From Massariosphaeria phaeospora (Eukaryota > Ascomycota > Dothideomycetes > Pleosporales), in the NCBI GenBank assembly GCA_011032825.1, contig JAADJZ010000002.1:2356001-2420000 (forward strand): a stretch of DNA of 64,000 nt. The letters run 5' to 3'. This document shows, piece after piece, positions 22,928 through 33,524 of the stretch (the stretch's first letter is position 1; every line of letters begins with the position of its first letter). The notes beneath the pieces are model-generated. The model had not been told where the DNA came from. It saw only the letters and a program-made list of their open reading frames with translations, and made no database searches. A program made the translations under genes and the position numbers.

Positions 22928-24512
22928 TCAGGCAGCATCACGATGCCGTGAGATGGCACCCGCGAGGGCGGCCTCCCGGATCTCCCTTGCGTATTCCAGG
23001 GCGTTGCGGAAAGCCACTATACCTTGACGTGCCCAGTTGGGATTGCCTAGCATCGGCCACGTGCCGAGGCTGTTCATAGCGATGCTTGGCCGCGTCTCCC
23101 GTGTGCCCGGCTTGGGAGGATTATAGTGGTATGCGTAGATGTTGAGGGTGTCGTTCACAAAGGTAGCGCAAAGGGCTTTGACGTCTCCGATCGCTGCAGG
23201 GCCATTGAGACCATAAGACTCAAGTTCGTGAATGGCGCGGAGGCCAATGGCGCCGTCATGGAGCGCCTGTCGCTTGACAACTTCCCCGGTTCCGTTGTCG
23301 CCCTTCACCTCCATGCAGAAGTTTGGCGCGGCTGGGAAGTGCTGCTGGTTTCCAGGGATGATGTAATGGAACAGTTCATCGATGATGGGGCGGGGAATGG
23401 TTTCGGGCGCAACGCCCCAGTACAAGTCTGGCACAGCGGCTGTAGGAAGGGTAATCCCGTTCCTCTCAAACCTGGCACAATTATTGAAATGCATGCCACC
23501 ATGCCTCCTTCCGCCGTTTGCTTTGGCAATGCCGGTTCCCTCTAATTCCGAGGGCACAGTCATCTTCAAGGTCTCAGCAGATGCCTGCTCCACAAGGTCA
23601 GAAAAGGCCTCGTAGGTCTCCGTGGTCCACTGCGGGGTCGAAGGCCGATGGCTGGTCAGGCGTTGTACAACGTAAGCGCGGTCGCGGGCAGGCACAGGTC
23701 TGGAACCGTCCGGGTACCGGTATGCAGGGAGATAGATAAAGGCCCCGATGAAGAATTGGACAAAATTTTGGTTGTAGGGGGAGCTGCCGGTAGTCAAGCT
23801 GGTGTTTGCGCGTGGTTGAGATGCTCTCGTCGGTGGGTTCGTCACAGAGCGTCCGGCTGGAGCTCCACGGCCCCGCCTACCCCTTCCAGAACCTCGACTA
23901 GAAGCCCTGGCTCTGCTGCCGGATGTGCCGCTACGGGTGACCGGACCACCATCACCATTGGGCTGGCCGTTCGCCCGAGTCCGACTCCGGGTGACACGGC
24001 CGCGATCGGATTCACTGCCCGCTCCAGGTTGGGCTCGAGATTTAGGCGGCATGTCGTAGTAATATTCGCACTGGGTATCGTTGAGTTAGCAAAGCAAGAC
24101 AGCATGGGAGGGGAAGTGGAGAACATACCCCGCGGATATCGGTCAGATCAGGCCCTCCTAACCTGGCGAAGCGGCGTAATTCGGTGAGGTGGAGATCAGA
24201 GGCACAATCGAGGTCGAGACTGCTGAGCCCGAGGCTCGACCTCGCCTCAGACGAAGGCTGCGGATGTGGAGGGCGGAGATGAGTGGTGCGCCGTTCGAGT
24301 TCACGTAGGGCGTCTGGAGTTAGCCAGATCTTGCTGAGAGAGTCCCAGAAGGCGGCGGAGGGGTCGTTGTCGAAGTGGGACTCCGGCGGAGCGACCGAGT
24401 CGAGGGCCTTGAGTCGCTTCGGCGAGGATCCGTCCTTGCTTGCATACGTCGAGTCGTGATTTCTGGCTCGAGGTCGGGGGCGTTTGCGGCGCGAGGTGTT
24501 GGGCAGTGGCAT
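22928..24512 (-). CDS. DUF7924-like protein B, two exons, nuclease motif intact
   Basis: Exon 1 (24512-24129) and exon 2 (24070-22928) join in phase 0 across a 58-base intron (GTATGT...CCCAG), giving about 508 residues. The start at 24512 (MPLPNTSRRKRPRPR) is basic; an in-frame upstream extension is repetitive and unlikely. Exon 1 carries IWLTPDALRELERR and LRRFARLGGPDLTDIRG. Exon 2 opens with about 80 Arg/Gly/Ser-rich residues absent from paralogs A and C. Then come YRYPDGSRPVP, PDLYWGVAPETIP (Asp near residue 343), APNFCMEVKG (Glu382, Lys384), HDGAIGLRAIHELESYG and EYAREIREAAL. D...ExK is intact, so of the three only this one keeps a plausible PD-(D/E)XK metal site. The nuclease role is inferred. 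It is convergent with gene A and divergent from gene C. Confidence 0.8.
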
Positions 24513-24970
24513 ACCCGGTGAGAGTGGATAGGCGGGAGCGTTGGCAGCGGCGGGCTTATATAGATGGGGGTGGAGGCAGCAGTTGTCGTTGTCGAGTCGC
24601 AGGTGAAGGCAGCAGTGGTCGTTGTCGTTGTCGTTGTCGAGTCGCAGGTGAAGGTCGAGGTGGAGGTCGAGGCCAGCCACCTGGCCACGCAGGGACCCGA
24701 AGACGCGGAGGCGTGCGCTAGTCCGTGCGCCAATCCGCTACACGTCCACGGTCCACGTCACAACAAGACAGACGACTTCGCCATCCGCCATCCTTGTGTC
24801 AACCTCGGCGTTTTCAGCAGTAGGTAGGTAGTCCACTCCTGTCTTCACAAGGCCTATTTTATCCAGTGTCTAACCGCTCTCAGTCCAGACTACCCGATTC
24901 CACTAACTGGAAGAGCCGGCTGGCGCTGCACGTGAATCGCAGACCGGCAAGGCTGCAGCGAAAATATGTA
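24513..24970. other. Intergenic, repetitive 5' flank of gene B
   Basis: Contains GTCGTTGTC and GGTCGAGGT reiterations (24580-24680), a short degenerate tandem repeat upstream of gene B. No gene seen. Confidence 0.5.
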
Positions 24971-25313
24971 CAGTCGCTCCACCGGCTCGGGTGCATAGTG
25001 CAGCCACCTGGCCGGGGTGAGGGAGATCAACAGGGGGGGATCCTACTTCCTCTCGCTTCTTACAATCCGCACACGCTGAGTAGTTAATCTGACTCCTATA
25101 GACCACAGAGTACCTCTGCCGCTGTTAGCATACTCTTACAGGCAATATTTTAGCGTTGTTTATAACCTTACAGGCTCCGAAGGCCTCTCTATTTAACTCT
25201 GTTAGTTAGTTTAGCCTTACCTACCCCTTTACAGAGGCTTGAGGGCAATTGATGGATTAGCTAGAGCTCCCTGCTAGGTGGCTGCACTATGCACCTGAGC
25301 TGGGGGGCGACTG
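24971..25313. mobile_element. Tc1/mariner-type miniature element (343 bases)
   Basis: Terminal inverted repeats of about 42 bases: the left end begins CAGTCGCTCC and the right end finishes GGGCGACTG. The inner parts GGTGCATAGTGCAGCCACCT match almost perfectly as reverse complement. TA dinucleotides flank both sides (24969-24970 and 25314-25315), the target duplication of Tc1/mariner elements. There is no transposase frame, and the interior is AT-rich. Confidence 0.8.
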
Positions 25314-25464
25314 TAATGAAAGTTTGCGCCAATGCGCAAGGGGAGCTTTCCGATACTCCTGTACCTGACTAGACTGCATCAGGTCTTGTGTCTCTATATC
25401 ACCTAGGCACTATACCTCCTACAGTTATCTTATGAATGGTTTGATTGTTTTGGGCATCCAAAGA

Positions 25465-25775
25465 GGGGGTTGTTACCCCGCACTCTAACAGCGCAATATC
25501 GCGCACCCCAATAAGGATCTGGCTACAACGAAGACACTTTTCGAAGCAGAACAAGTTCAGATATAGAAACATTGCCTACCCAAGGTGAGTTGTCTTTTTG
25601 AAGAGAAATCTTCAAATCTGAAGGTGTTTTCTCTCATTTGAATTAGGACAAAAACGACGCTTTTGGCCTTGCGAGTAGCTTCAATCTATGTGGCGTTGAA
25701 GGCAGACACCTTAATTGGTGAACAAGGCCATATTAGGGTGCGCGATATTCTGTAGAGTGCGTGGTAACAACCCCT
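25465..25775. mobile_element. Mutator-like miniature element (about 311 bases)
   Basis: Long terminal inverted repeats of about 46 bases: GGGGTTGTTACC(C/A)CGCACTCT on the left and its reverse complement on the right, continuing through AATATCGCGCACCC. A nine-base direct repeat, ATCCAAAGA, flanks it at 25456-25464 and 25776-25784. Long inverted repeats with nine-base duplications point to the Mutator superfamily; an eight-base reading (hAT) is possible. No coding sequence inside. Confidence 0.82.
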
Positions 25776-25933
25776 ATCCAAAGACGCCTGTCCTATCCTG
25801 CACCTGTCCGTCATCTTGTCAACTTCCGGCCTCGTATCGGACTAGGCCGCATTGGGAATCACCTTAAGCTTAATCACTCTACGTTCTCTTACTCCATACT
25901 CCACCACTTCACGGAGTGACAATGTAGCGTCAG

Positions 25934-27060
25934 ATGATGCAGGATTCTGTCACTTACAGCACACTTGGCGGTCTCGACCTAGACCTCGACCTCGACCTCG
26001 ACATCGCTAATCTCCGCCGCTTTGCTCTCAGCGGCGGACCAGACCACGCCGACATACGCGGTGTACGTTTTTCCACTTCTCATTTCCCCTGCTAATGCAC
26101 TAAATCCAGTACCAAGCACTTATAATGTCTGTCTGGGCCTCTATCACGCCACCACCAAGCTCGGAGCAGACAAACCCACGCCTGATGTCGTCAAATCGCA
26201 GCTCTCCGCCTAGTTACGACACGGGCACCTTGGCCGACCTTCGCGACGCATTCATCCATGGAATCAATTACGCCGACCTGTTAGGCGATAACGAACCAGT
26301 CCGTCCCAACGACTTCGCTGCTGTAAGACAGGGTCTACGGCGCGATCGAGACGGGATTTTAGCGTGGGACGGCGCGAAGGTGCAAGCCTTCCGAGCAGCC
26401 ACCAGGCCATATAAATTGAAGACGTGGCAGCTTGCCGACGAACTGCCAGGTGGTACAGGAGACCCGACTACATCTTCGAGTGGGTTTCGCCATGGCCGCA
26501 AGGCGCGTTTCGAAAACCGCAAGCCGTTCGCAAACAACCTACCCACACCAGCGCCTGACTGGTACTGGGGGGCGGAGACTGCGGCCATCCCACTCGGTCT
26601 CCGCGACGCCCTAAACGAATACATCGTGCCGTTATCGCCAACCAGATCAGAGCCACCCTTTGCGCCCAACCTTTTCCTCGAGATCGGAGAGCCAAATAGC
26701 CGGCGTTACGGCATGCAAGCCCGGGTCCTGCACAATGGTGCCGTTGGCGTCCGCGCAATTCACAACCTTGAGATCCACCGACTAGGCTGTGCCGCGCCAA
26801 TCGGTGAAGTTAAATGCATCGTTGCGATGTATACCAATGAGACTCTGTCATTATATAGCTTCCACCAAATGAACATCAAACGGGTAACCGAGGGCGACAG
26901 ATCTGGAAGCCAACCGTGTTACGTTAGCACAATGCTTTGCGCATATGGGATGAATGACGATGAGTTCTGCTGCAGAGGCGTTTTGGCGTTTCGGAATGCG
27001 ATGGATTTTACCTCGGGCGTTGGGAATGCTGCTATTAGGGGCGCTGGAGAACGGAGTTGA
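25934..27060 (+). CDS. DUF7924-like protein C, two exons
   Basis: Exon 1 (25934-26062) encodes STLGGLDLDLDLDLDI and LRRFALSGGPDHADIRG. A 47-base intron (GTACGT...CCAG) joins in phase 0 to exon 2 (26110-27060), giving 359 residues. Shared blocks: PDWYWGAETAAIP, APNLFLEIGEPN, NGAVGVRAIHNLEI, IGEVKCIVAMYTNETLSLY. The ExK motif reads EIGE, so the Lys is missing, as in gene A. The splice site falls after DIRG in all three paralogs, showing common descent by duplication. The 5' side is separated from gene B by two miniature transposons. Confidence 0.75.
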
Positions 27061-27096
27061 GTGTACTGAATATTGGGGCTGCCCCTCTGGCCTCAG

Positions 27097-27583
27097 ATGA
27101 TGAACTTGATGGAAGCGGCGAAAAGATTAAGGACGGCGAAGAAGCTCAGGAGAACGTCGGAGGACCCCATAGCGGCAAAGCTCGAAGATGGCAGAGTACT
27201 GGAGAGTAAGGAAGAGCTCAGGGATGACGAAGAAGCTGGGAAGGACCTCGAAGGCCTCAAGGGCGACGAAGACCTCAACAAAAACGAAGGAATCCCCTCG
27301 TCATCACCATTCGTCGCCGCGCCCAACCAGAAACTGGGATTCTTCAGGAAGGTCTTCAGTGCTCGTGTATCCAAAGCCTAGCCTGGCCACCCACAAGCTC
27401 TCGGACCCCCCAGCAGCCTCGTTTGAGCGGAAAATCAGTTCGGCGTCATGGAAAGAGATAGAGTCGTTCTCTCGGGGCGATAGTGTTGAGTCTCTTCTCG
27501 CGATACCCGTGGAAGTGGGAAGGAAAATGACTCAAAACTGCATTGCGGAGATGCTACGGGCGGTCTGGCCTGCGGCATCTTAG
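27097..27583 (+). CDS. Small charged protein, two exons (tentative)
   Basis: Begins 36 bases after gene C ends. Exon 1 (27097-27364) encodes a Lys/Glu/Asp-rich segment ending KLGFFRKVF. A 52-base intron (GTGTAT...CAGCAG) joins in phase 1 to 27417-27583, encoding SFERKISSASWKEIESF and ending RAVWPAAS. Total 144 residues. No domain is recognised. Because it lies so close to gene C, it may instead be transcribed with it or be the worn tail of a longer gene. Confidence 0.45.
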
Positions 27584-28039
27584 CGCATGCGCGCTTTTGG
27601 TAAGTCTTACCTATTTCCTGCACAATGAACCCAGAAAGCACACAATGGGTTGTTGGTAGATAGAGCGTTTCGGTCCAGGATTGATGCGAAGAAAGTGAAA
27701 AAGTATAGACTTGCCGAACTGACCAAAATAATTGTAAGAACCTGAGATCTCTCACTAGCAAGGAGAGTTCAATACGTAGTTGTAGGTAGTGGATTAGAAC
27801 TTAACTCCGAACAAAACGATTGATCAAAGAGAGACATAGTAGAGTAAGCTAGTGGGTTGAGGCATCGTTGTCCCTGCTTTAAGATTGACATGGGTTTTGA
27901 AGCTCTACATGTGAATCTGCACCAAAGCCCGCTGGAAAATCAGAGCAAAATGAGTTGAAAGCCAAATGGGGGAACAAGCTTCCTTGGTCTTGATCACCAC
28001 TTTGTTACATTGTCACTTGTTGTCCCTGGAGCCCACCTA
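27584..28039. other. Intergenic
   Basis: No gene or repeat recognised. Confidence 0.5.
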
Positions 28040-28627
28040 TCATCGAAGGTGAGGCTTGATAATCTCCCTCCCAACGCCAGCTAAGAAACCGAGATGGATA
28101 AGTCTGGCCCTCATTAGCATACCGTAAAGCACATTTTCCAACCCTGCGAGACATACCCAACCGCGCCCTGGAGCCCTACAGCAAGATTTCTCCACGGATC
28201 CGCACGGAACCCTCGATGTTCCCCACCGTACCGAATTGCAGCTCCGAGATCCTCTTGAAGGCTTACGAGCCTCATCGATATGATCGCCGCAGTTACGAGA
28301 CCGAATATGAAGACTTCAGTCATCGAAAGCACGAGGTTGCTTAGGCGCTTGTGTTGCTTCCAGAGGAGGAACATGGAGGCGAGATCAAAGACGAGGGTCC
28401 ACGAAGCCTTGGTGTGTAATTAGGAGATGTACCATGTGGATGGAATGATCGAGATAAGAGCGTACTGAAGCATATCCCACGCCGAGCGTTACATCAAACT
28501 TCGCTGTGCAGTACAGGATGAAGATGAGAGTAACCAGACTGCAGAGTGCAGCAACGGCTCGGAAGGCCAAATGGACGGCTCTTTGCGGGGGGGTGATATC
28601 GATGAGTATGCTAGTCAGTATCGACAT
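28040..28627 (-). CDS. Four-helix membrane protein, three exons
   Basis: Exons 28627-28466, 28407-28157 and 28109-28040 join in frame across introns of 58 (GTACGC...CCAAG) and 47 bases (GTATGT...ATGAG), giving 160 residues. Four hydrophobic helices: AVHLAFRAVAALCSLVTLIF, the segment after the first splice (WTLVFDLASMFLLW), VLSMTEVFIFGLVTAAIISM, and LIHLGFLAGVG near the end. Spacing and the AVHLAFR opening resemble fungal MARVEL-like integral membrane proteins. Both splice phases agree and the last exon ends in a clean stop. Function unknown. Confidence 0.7.
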
Positions 28628-30499
28628 GCTTACGGGATTTCTGACAGGATATCGCGTGGAGGATGGTGGTCGCAGGTAGTTTATGAGTAAGAAGAAAGGT
28701 TGCCAATCACGATAAGTCACTGCTGAGGTTCGAACGTGGACATGTTGATGCGAACTTTAATGCGAACGTTCGATGTGAATGCTTGACGTGAAGGTCGGGT
28801 GCGAATGTTTAGTTTGCTCGCTTGGTGTGAATGTTTTGCCGTTGATAGGTAATAAATTATTCGAGTGTGAATGATATATGTCGATTTGTTGGAAGGATCA
28901 ATGTGAAGGATCGACGTGAATAAAGGCACAACAGTGTATATACAGCACCTATCGAGGCAGATACCTAGCCAAATCTTTCCGTAGACGTCCTCCAGCGCGA
29001 GATGGACCCGCGCATGCAACCGTAAAAGAGCTTTTAATTCAAATCCACAATTTTCCTTGAACACTCTTGAACTAGATTATAATGGGTTGCATTGCCACAA
29101 CGAAACGCCACATACCTGGTCCCTTGAGGCATCGACGTGGCAAGTCCGAATTGCCTCCGTGTGGTATGACTGAGCATCTATCCAGAGCAGTAGCCTCGGA
29201 CCGTCTCTCGTGTTCTGGCGCATCCTCAGGATCTTGAAACTCAGTCTCGAGTAGACCATCACCTGGACGTCTGCACTGAGCTGAGTGTGCGTAGGCTTCT
29301 CATGCGTACTAATCGCCTCGTCCAAAAGGGCCTTGTGTGATTTCCACCCCGCGGACGCATTTGGCCGTCCTAGAATCGATGAGTGGAAATCCCTCGAGGT
29401 GGTCGGGTCGCAGTGCCTGGGCCCGGTCTCCCCGAGGACTTGCAGAAACCGCATCGCTCGAGTTCGAGTCCAGCGGGGTTTTCTCTCTCGATGTATCTGG
29501 CTTTTCTGTCTGTGTCGGGCGGAGGCGTACCTGGTCTCAGAGCCTGCAAAGCATCGACTGCCTGCGTGCAGACGGCGGCGGCTGGCACCGCTTCCGGATC
29601 GCGCCGGCTCGCGTGTGGCACTGCAGAATCCGAGACCAAGAATGCCCGAGGCGCCCGTTCGCATGCAATCTGCCCGATGGACAAGTGTTGCGATGGAGGC
29701 CAAGGGCGGTGTCGTGATGAGTCCTGCTGGCGGTGATGAGGGAGAAGTTGCGAAGTTCGCTTAAATCCTTAGCTTGTCACGTGCTTGTCTATGATTTCAC
29801 TGCCGCGACCCCGCGGCGTTTCATCCACGTTCTGACCTGAGCACTTCACTTACTCCGAAACTTGGGCTGGGAGCTCCGCAAAATGTGGTTTGAAGCAGCT
29901 TCGGTCGCTCATTCACCCTCTTGAAGAACCTAAAAATGACATCAGTGCGATATCGGGATTGGAAGGTCGATGCCCACTTCCAACCGGAATAAGATCCGAA
30001 CATGCGCTGGGTTTATCGGACCCATGAGAGGCTGATTTATTCTGATGCAGGTACATCGCGAATGGGGATGAGTCGTAGTTTGGGCTACGGCCGCACCAGC
30101 TATGCGGCGTTTGATCGCGAATCCACGATAGGGCTGCCGGTTTTCTGGCGCCGACTGTGTCCACCAGTAAGCCGCCGATGCATCTCGGACCTCGTACAGG
30201 TACTTTTCTTGGACCTTAAAATGCGGCGAAGAAACAGGACATGACCGGAGTCAGCTCTTCCATACATCCTGAGGGCCACTCCAAGATCAAAATAGCACGT
30301 AAATACGCCAGTATCACGGTACGAGTTGAAGCAGCTGAATATCCGAGCGTGGCAGCAATCAGCAGCAATAACAAGTACTCCTATTACAAAAGTGTTGTGC
30401 GCTGTAGCGACTCTCGACTCTCAATCGTTCTGTTAGCTTATATGTCAACACTTTTTTACTTTCTCTGACTGCAGCCATATATATCTCAATCCAGCTGTC
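28628..30499. other. Intergenic, possible relics
   Basis: 28730-28880 holds a degenerate reiteration of GTGAATG/GCGAATG. The minus strand 29077-29460 has a protein-like frame with LLLWIDAQS, but it is too short and isolated to call. The plus strand at 30002-30240 has an open frame without a recognised domain. Confidence 0.45.
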
Positions 30500-30667
30500 A
30501 TGCACTTGTGCCTTCTTATTGGCCTTGTTGGTTTTGCGGCTGCTGACGGCGCAGTCCAGAATGCAACCGCACCCTCTCCTTCCAACGGTGTACTCATGCT
30601 CCTTCCAAGACCGGAGGCCTCTCCCCCGGATCGCAATACCCTCTCTCAGAAAAGACTACAATCATGA
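30500..30667 (+). CDS. Signal-peptide exon of the secreted protein (tentative)
   Basis: ATG at 30500 encodes MHLCLLIGLVGFAAADG, a textbook secretion signal, then a Ser/Pro-rich stretch, and stops at 30667. The frame matches that of the main exon at 30863 modulo three, and a Ser/Thr-rich frame lies between at 30664-30789, so one or two introns must link them. I could not find a splice set that keeps phase, so the join is unresolved or damaged. Confidence 0.45.
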   Translation: MHLCLLIGLVGFAAADGAVQNATAPSPSNGVLMLLPRPEASPPDRNTLSQKRLQS

Positions 30668-30862
30668 GCGCATTCCTTTCATCTACCGGGCTTCCTGACA
30701 TCTCAGTCAAGAATCCGATGATCGACAGTACGCTTCCAGAGGCCGAATCATTTGGTCCAACTTCCGCTGGCTCGAGTTCATTTAGCAGGGTAGGCCCCAT
30801 TCACATCGTTAACTGATACGCAAAGCATTTCCGGGTCGACAACTGCGGCCTCTGATATTCCC

Positions 30863-32397
30863 ATGGCATCTCCAAGTATTCCAGACAGTAATTCACTTGC
30901 CCCATCCTCGCCGACTCAATCCGAAAGCCCTTCCCCAGCGGATACAAAAGAAACACGACTACCCGAGGAAACACAAGTTTCGCTCCCGCCAACAGAAGCG
31001 CCACCTCCACCAGAGGAAACCGAAGGTCCACCTCCAGCAGAAAAGACCGAAGCCCCTCCACCTGATAACTCGGACATTCCACCCGCACCTACCGAAACAG
31101 GAAACCCACCACCTCCACCTCAAGGCTCTACCAATCCAACACCCACCGCGGGAGACAGCCTCCCTGCACAACCAACATTTGGACCAGAGTCCACGGAGCC
31201 TTGGGACTGTAAGCATGGCGACCCGGCCACACGATGCATTCAGACCTGTTCGTCTACTGACATACCTGCACCCACGACGGCATGTAAGGATCCAAGCTGT
31301 GTGACTGCTCTCCCGGCTGTCATCAACTCTTGCAGTCAAATAGCCACAACTTCTACCACCTTTGAAACTCCTATCCCGTCGGCCCGATGCGCCTATAAAG
31401 GCCCTAAACCCACGAAGTCTATACCGTTCCCTTTGCCGACTTTTACATACTGCCCAAACCCTGCACACGGGAAACTTACCCTGCCTCGGCCAGCGAATAT
31501 AAACAATTTCATCTTCAACGAACTGACTAAAGCGGATCACCAGGGTAACATCGTACCTTTCGCAGGTAGTGTCCACGCCTTCAATGCAATGGGCGGTTTA
31601 TCTTCGAGCAAACTTCTTGCCTTGAACCATGTGCCACTCAATGCTGGCGTTGATGGGATGCGTGGGTGTACTTCAGGTACGTTACCTTTCCTTAAAAGCT
31701 TCCCAGCCTTTAGCTTCTGCTAATCTGCTTCACTACTTCAGTCATCGTAATCGCAAAACGTGGCATTTGGATGTCGCACTTGTGGGAGGTGCCCGGATTT
31801 TTGAATATGGAGATCGATCCGGCCAGCAACAGGGTCTTCAAAGGCTCCGAAACACCTGTTAGTCCTGAAGAGTTCCAACATCGTGTACTGGATTTCCTCA
31901 GACATGGTCTCGATACGGATGATCCCGTGAACCCGGTAAGATTTACAGGTCTACGGGAGTTAACCGGCCCTACTGGAATCTTCGAGGTGCCTAGCGAGAT
32001 ATTAAAGGTCATTGTTGTCACTCCATTATTCACTCAAGATGTTCATTTCGCTGTCATTCCTACATCAAATACTATCAGGTTTCCGGTACACGTAAATCAG
32101 ATCATCGATGAGATCAAAAGCACGTTTCCAGGTGCCAGCCCTGTCATCAAGGCGTACGCTGCGATTCCGAGTACTGATCCTCTTCATCTTCTTGAGGAGT
32201 TCAGGCACGGCAAGATTGTTGTACAATACGATCCAAATCATCATCCACTTGGCCAACTCTATCCCAGGTCTATCGTCAGAGTTTGGGTGCAAGGAGAGCA
32301 AGTAGGTGATGATATCACATGGAATCCACTCCCACATCAACTGCTACAGAGGAATTCTCCACGCCAGGATCAGGATCCTTGTGCGGATACCGAGTAA
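30863..32397 (+). CDS. Secreted Pro/Ser-rich fungal protein, core exons
   Basis: Exon 30863-31676 and exon 31742-32397 join in phase 1 over a 65-base intron (GTACGT...CTTCAG). The first 110 residues are a Pro/Glu/Thr-rich, mucin-like linker. Next is a cysteine-bearing region (WDCKHGDPATRCIQTC, ACKDPSCVTALPAVINSC), then YCPNPAHGKLTLPRP, and after the splice VIVIAKRGIWMSHLWEVPGF followed by a soluble domain with VTPLFTQDVHFAV. The GCTSG-VIVIAKRGIW-HLWE block recurs in secreted fungal proteins I cannot name. An optional 48-base intron at 32302-32349 would shorten the tail. Upstream lies a signal-peptide exon, downstream a separate C-terminal domain. Confidence 0.6.
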
Positions 32398-32442
32398 TCC
32401 ACCACAATGGTAACACTACCAAGTCCTACTCTTACGTCCGAG

Positions 32443-32931
32443 AAATCTCCATCTTCCTTTCCTGCAATCGAAAGCAGACCCTCATCCCCAGTACCGCTTT
32501 CTCCTGCAGAACCAAACAAATTTCAGATTCGCATCCACCGATTGGTGAAGGGAAATAGCTCCTCTGTGAAATGGACGCTTCTGGACTCTAATGGTCAGGT
32601 TGTTGAAGGGCCAGACACTACGAACACAATACCTGGTAGCAGTGAAGGCGACGGTCGCAGTGAGGTTCGGATCTAAGTAAAAGATCCGTCAAACAAAGAC
32701 GGGATTGACGTTTTGTTTACGATGCAGGAGGGAAGCGGGAGCTGCACCCCTCATTTGTCGAGGAACAGGAGGAGATATGGAGAAATTTCGTGCGGTACGC
32801 CCCTGGCAAATGAATATGGGTGTGATGAAGAAGGCAAATCATCGGACTGGAAAAAAGTCAACGGAGCGTCTGAGAGGACATTCGTGTGCTGGTGGCTTGA
32901 CGTGTCCAAATTGTGGTGCAGTTATTGCTGA
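32443..32931 (+). pseudogene. Detached C-terminal domain with in-frame TAA
   Basis: One frame encodes SPAEPNKFQIRIHRLVKGN and KWTLLDSNGQVV, then meets TAA at 32674, then continues in the same frame as VKDPSNKDGIDVLF and SDWKKVNGASERTFVCWW. This is the cysteine-bearing C-terminal domain expected after the upstream secreted protein. The TAA is one C-to-T change from CAA (Gln). Either the gene is broken here, or an undetected intron removes the stop. Confidence 0.5.
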
Positions 32932-32982
32932 CTACAAAGACTTTATTGGAGTCATCCTGACGAACCATGGTTTTGAGAGGCT

Positions 32983-33054
32983 CCACAAAATGGCCACCCA
33001 TTCAGCTTCCACTGAATACAAATGAGGCTCCCCTTGAGCATTCGCGCAAACTTT
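32983..33054. repeat. 72-base dispersed repeat, copy 2
   Basis: Copy of 20584-20655 with three transitions. Its small frame reads MATHSASTEYK and then a stop. Confidence 0.85.
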
Positions 33055-33114
33055 GTCCTACAGAGAGAGAGATAGGGGGCGGAGCAGGGGGAACTCTCTC
33101 TATGCAGATCACTG

Positions 33115-33138
33115 CCCTTGAGCATTCGCGCAAACTTT
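33115..33138. repeat. 24-base third partial copy
   Basis: CCCTTGAGCATTCGCGCAAA plus CTTT repeats exactly the last 24 bases of the copy at 33031-33054. The 60 bases between carry GAGAGA and CTCTCT tracts that could pair. Confidence 0.8.
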
Positions 33139-33524
33139 TTATTGTTGACTACCCACTAATATCAGACGCAACAGATATGATTCGCAACAATATTTTTTTG
33201 CAGATGCTGCGCAACCACAGTTGGCAGGTGTTGAAGTTAGGCTCCATAACCCGAAACAATATTTAGAACCATGGATCAGATGCGCCCTTATGAAAAAGGC
33301 TTATCTACATATTGACACTTGTCATGAGGAGTTGAACGAATAAAAGGGTGAGTTCTGCCGACTATTCATGATGGTTTTCCCGTGGCGTGGTTGCTTTGCC
33401 TCACTTCCGTCGATTGTAAATTCCGCTCGGAGTTGATTCGTTAAGCGCCCTACTAAGCCACGCGCCCTGCCTTAGCCTTCCTCGCCTCACTTCTTCGCCA
33501 CACAATTTCTATATAGCCGCAGAG

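Noticed and set aside
29077..29703. Minus-strand frame with LLLWIDAQS, resembling the HET-domain LWIDA motif
   Set aside because: A five-residue match with no CINQ or following HET blocks; the rest is low-complexity.
33509..33515. TATATAG just before the ankyrin gene
   Set aside because: Only about ten bases from the ATG, too close to be a core promoter TATA box.
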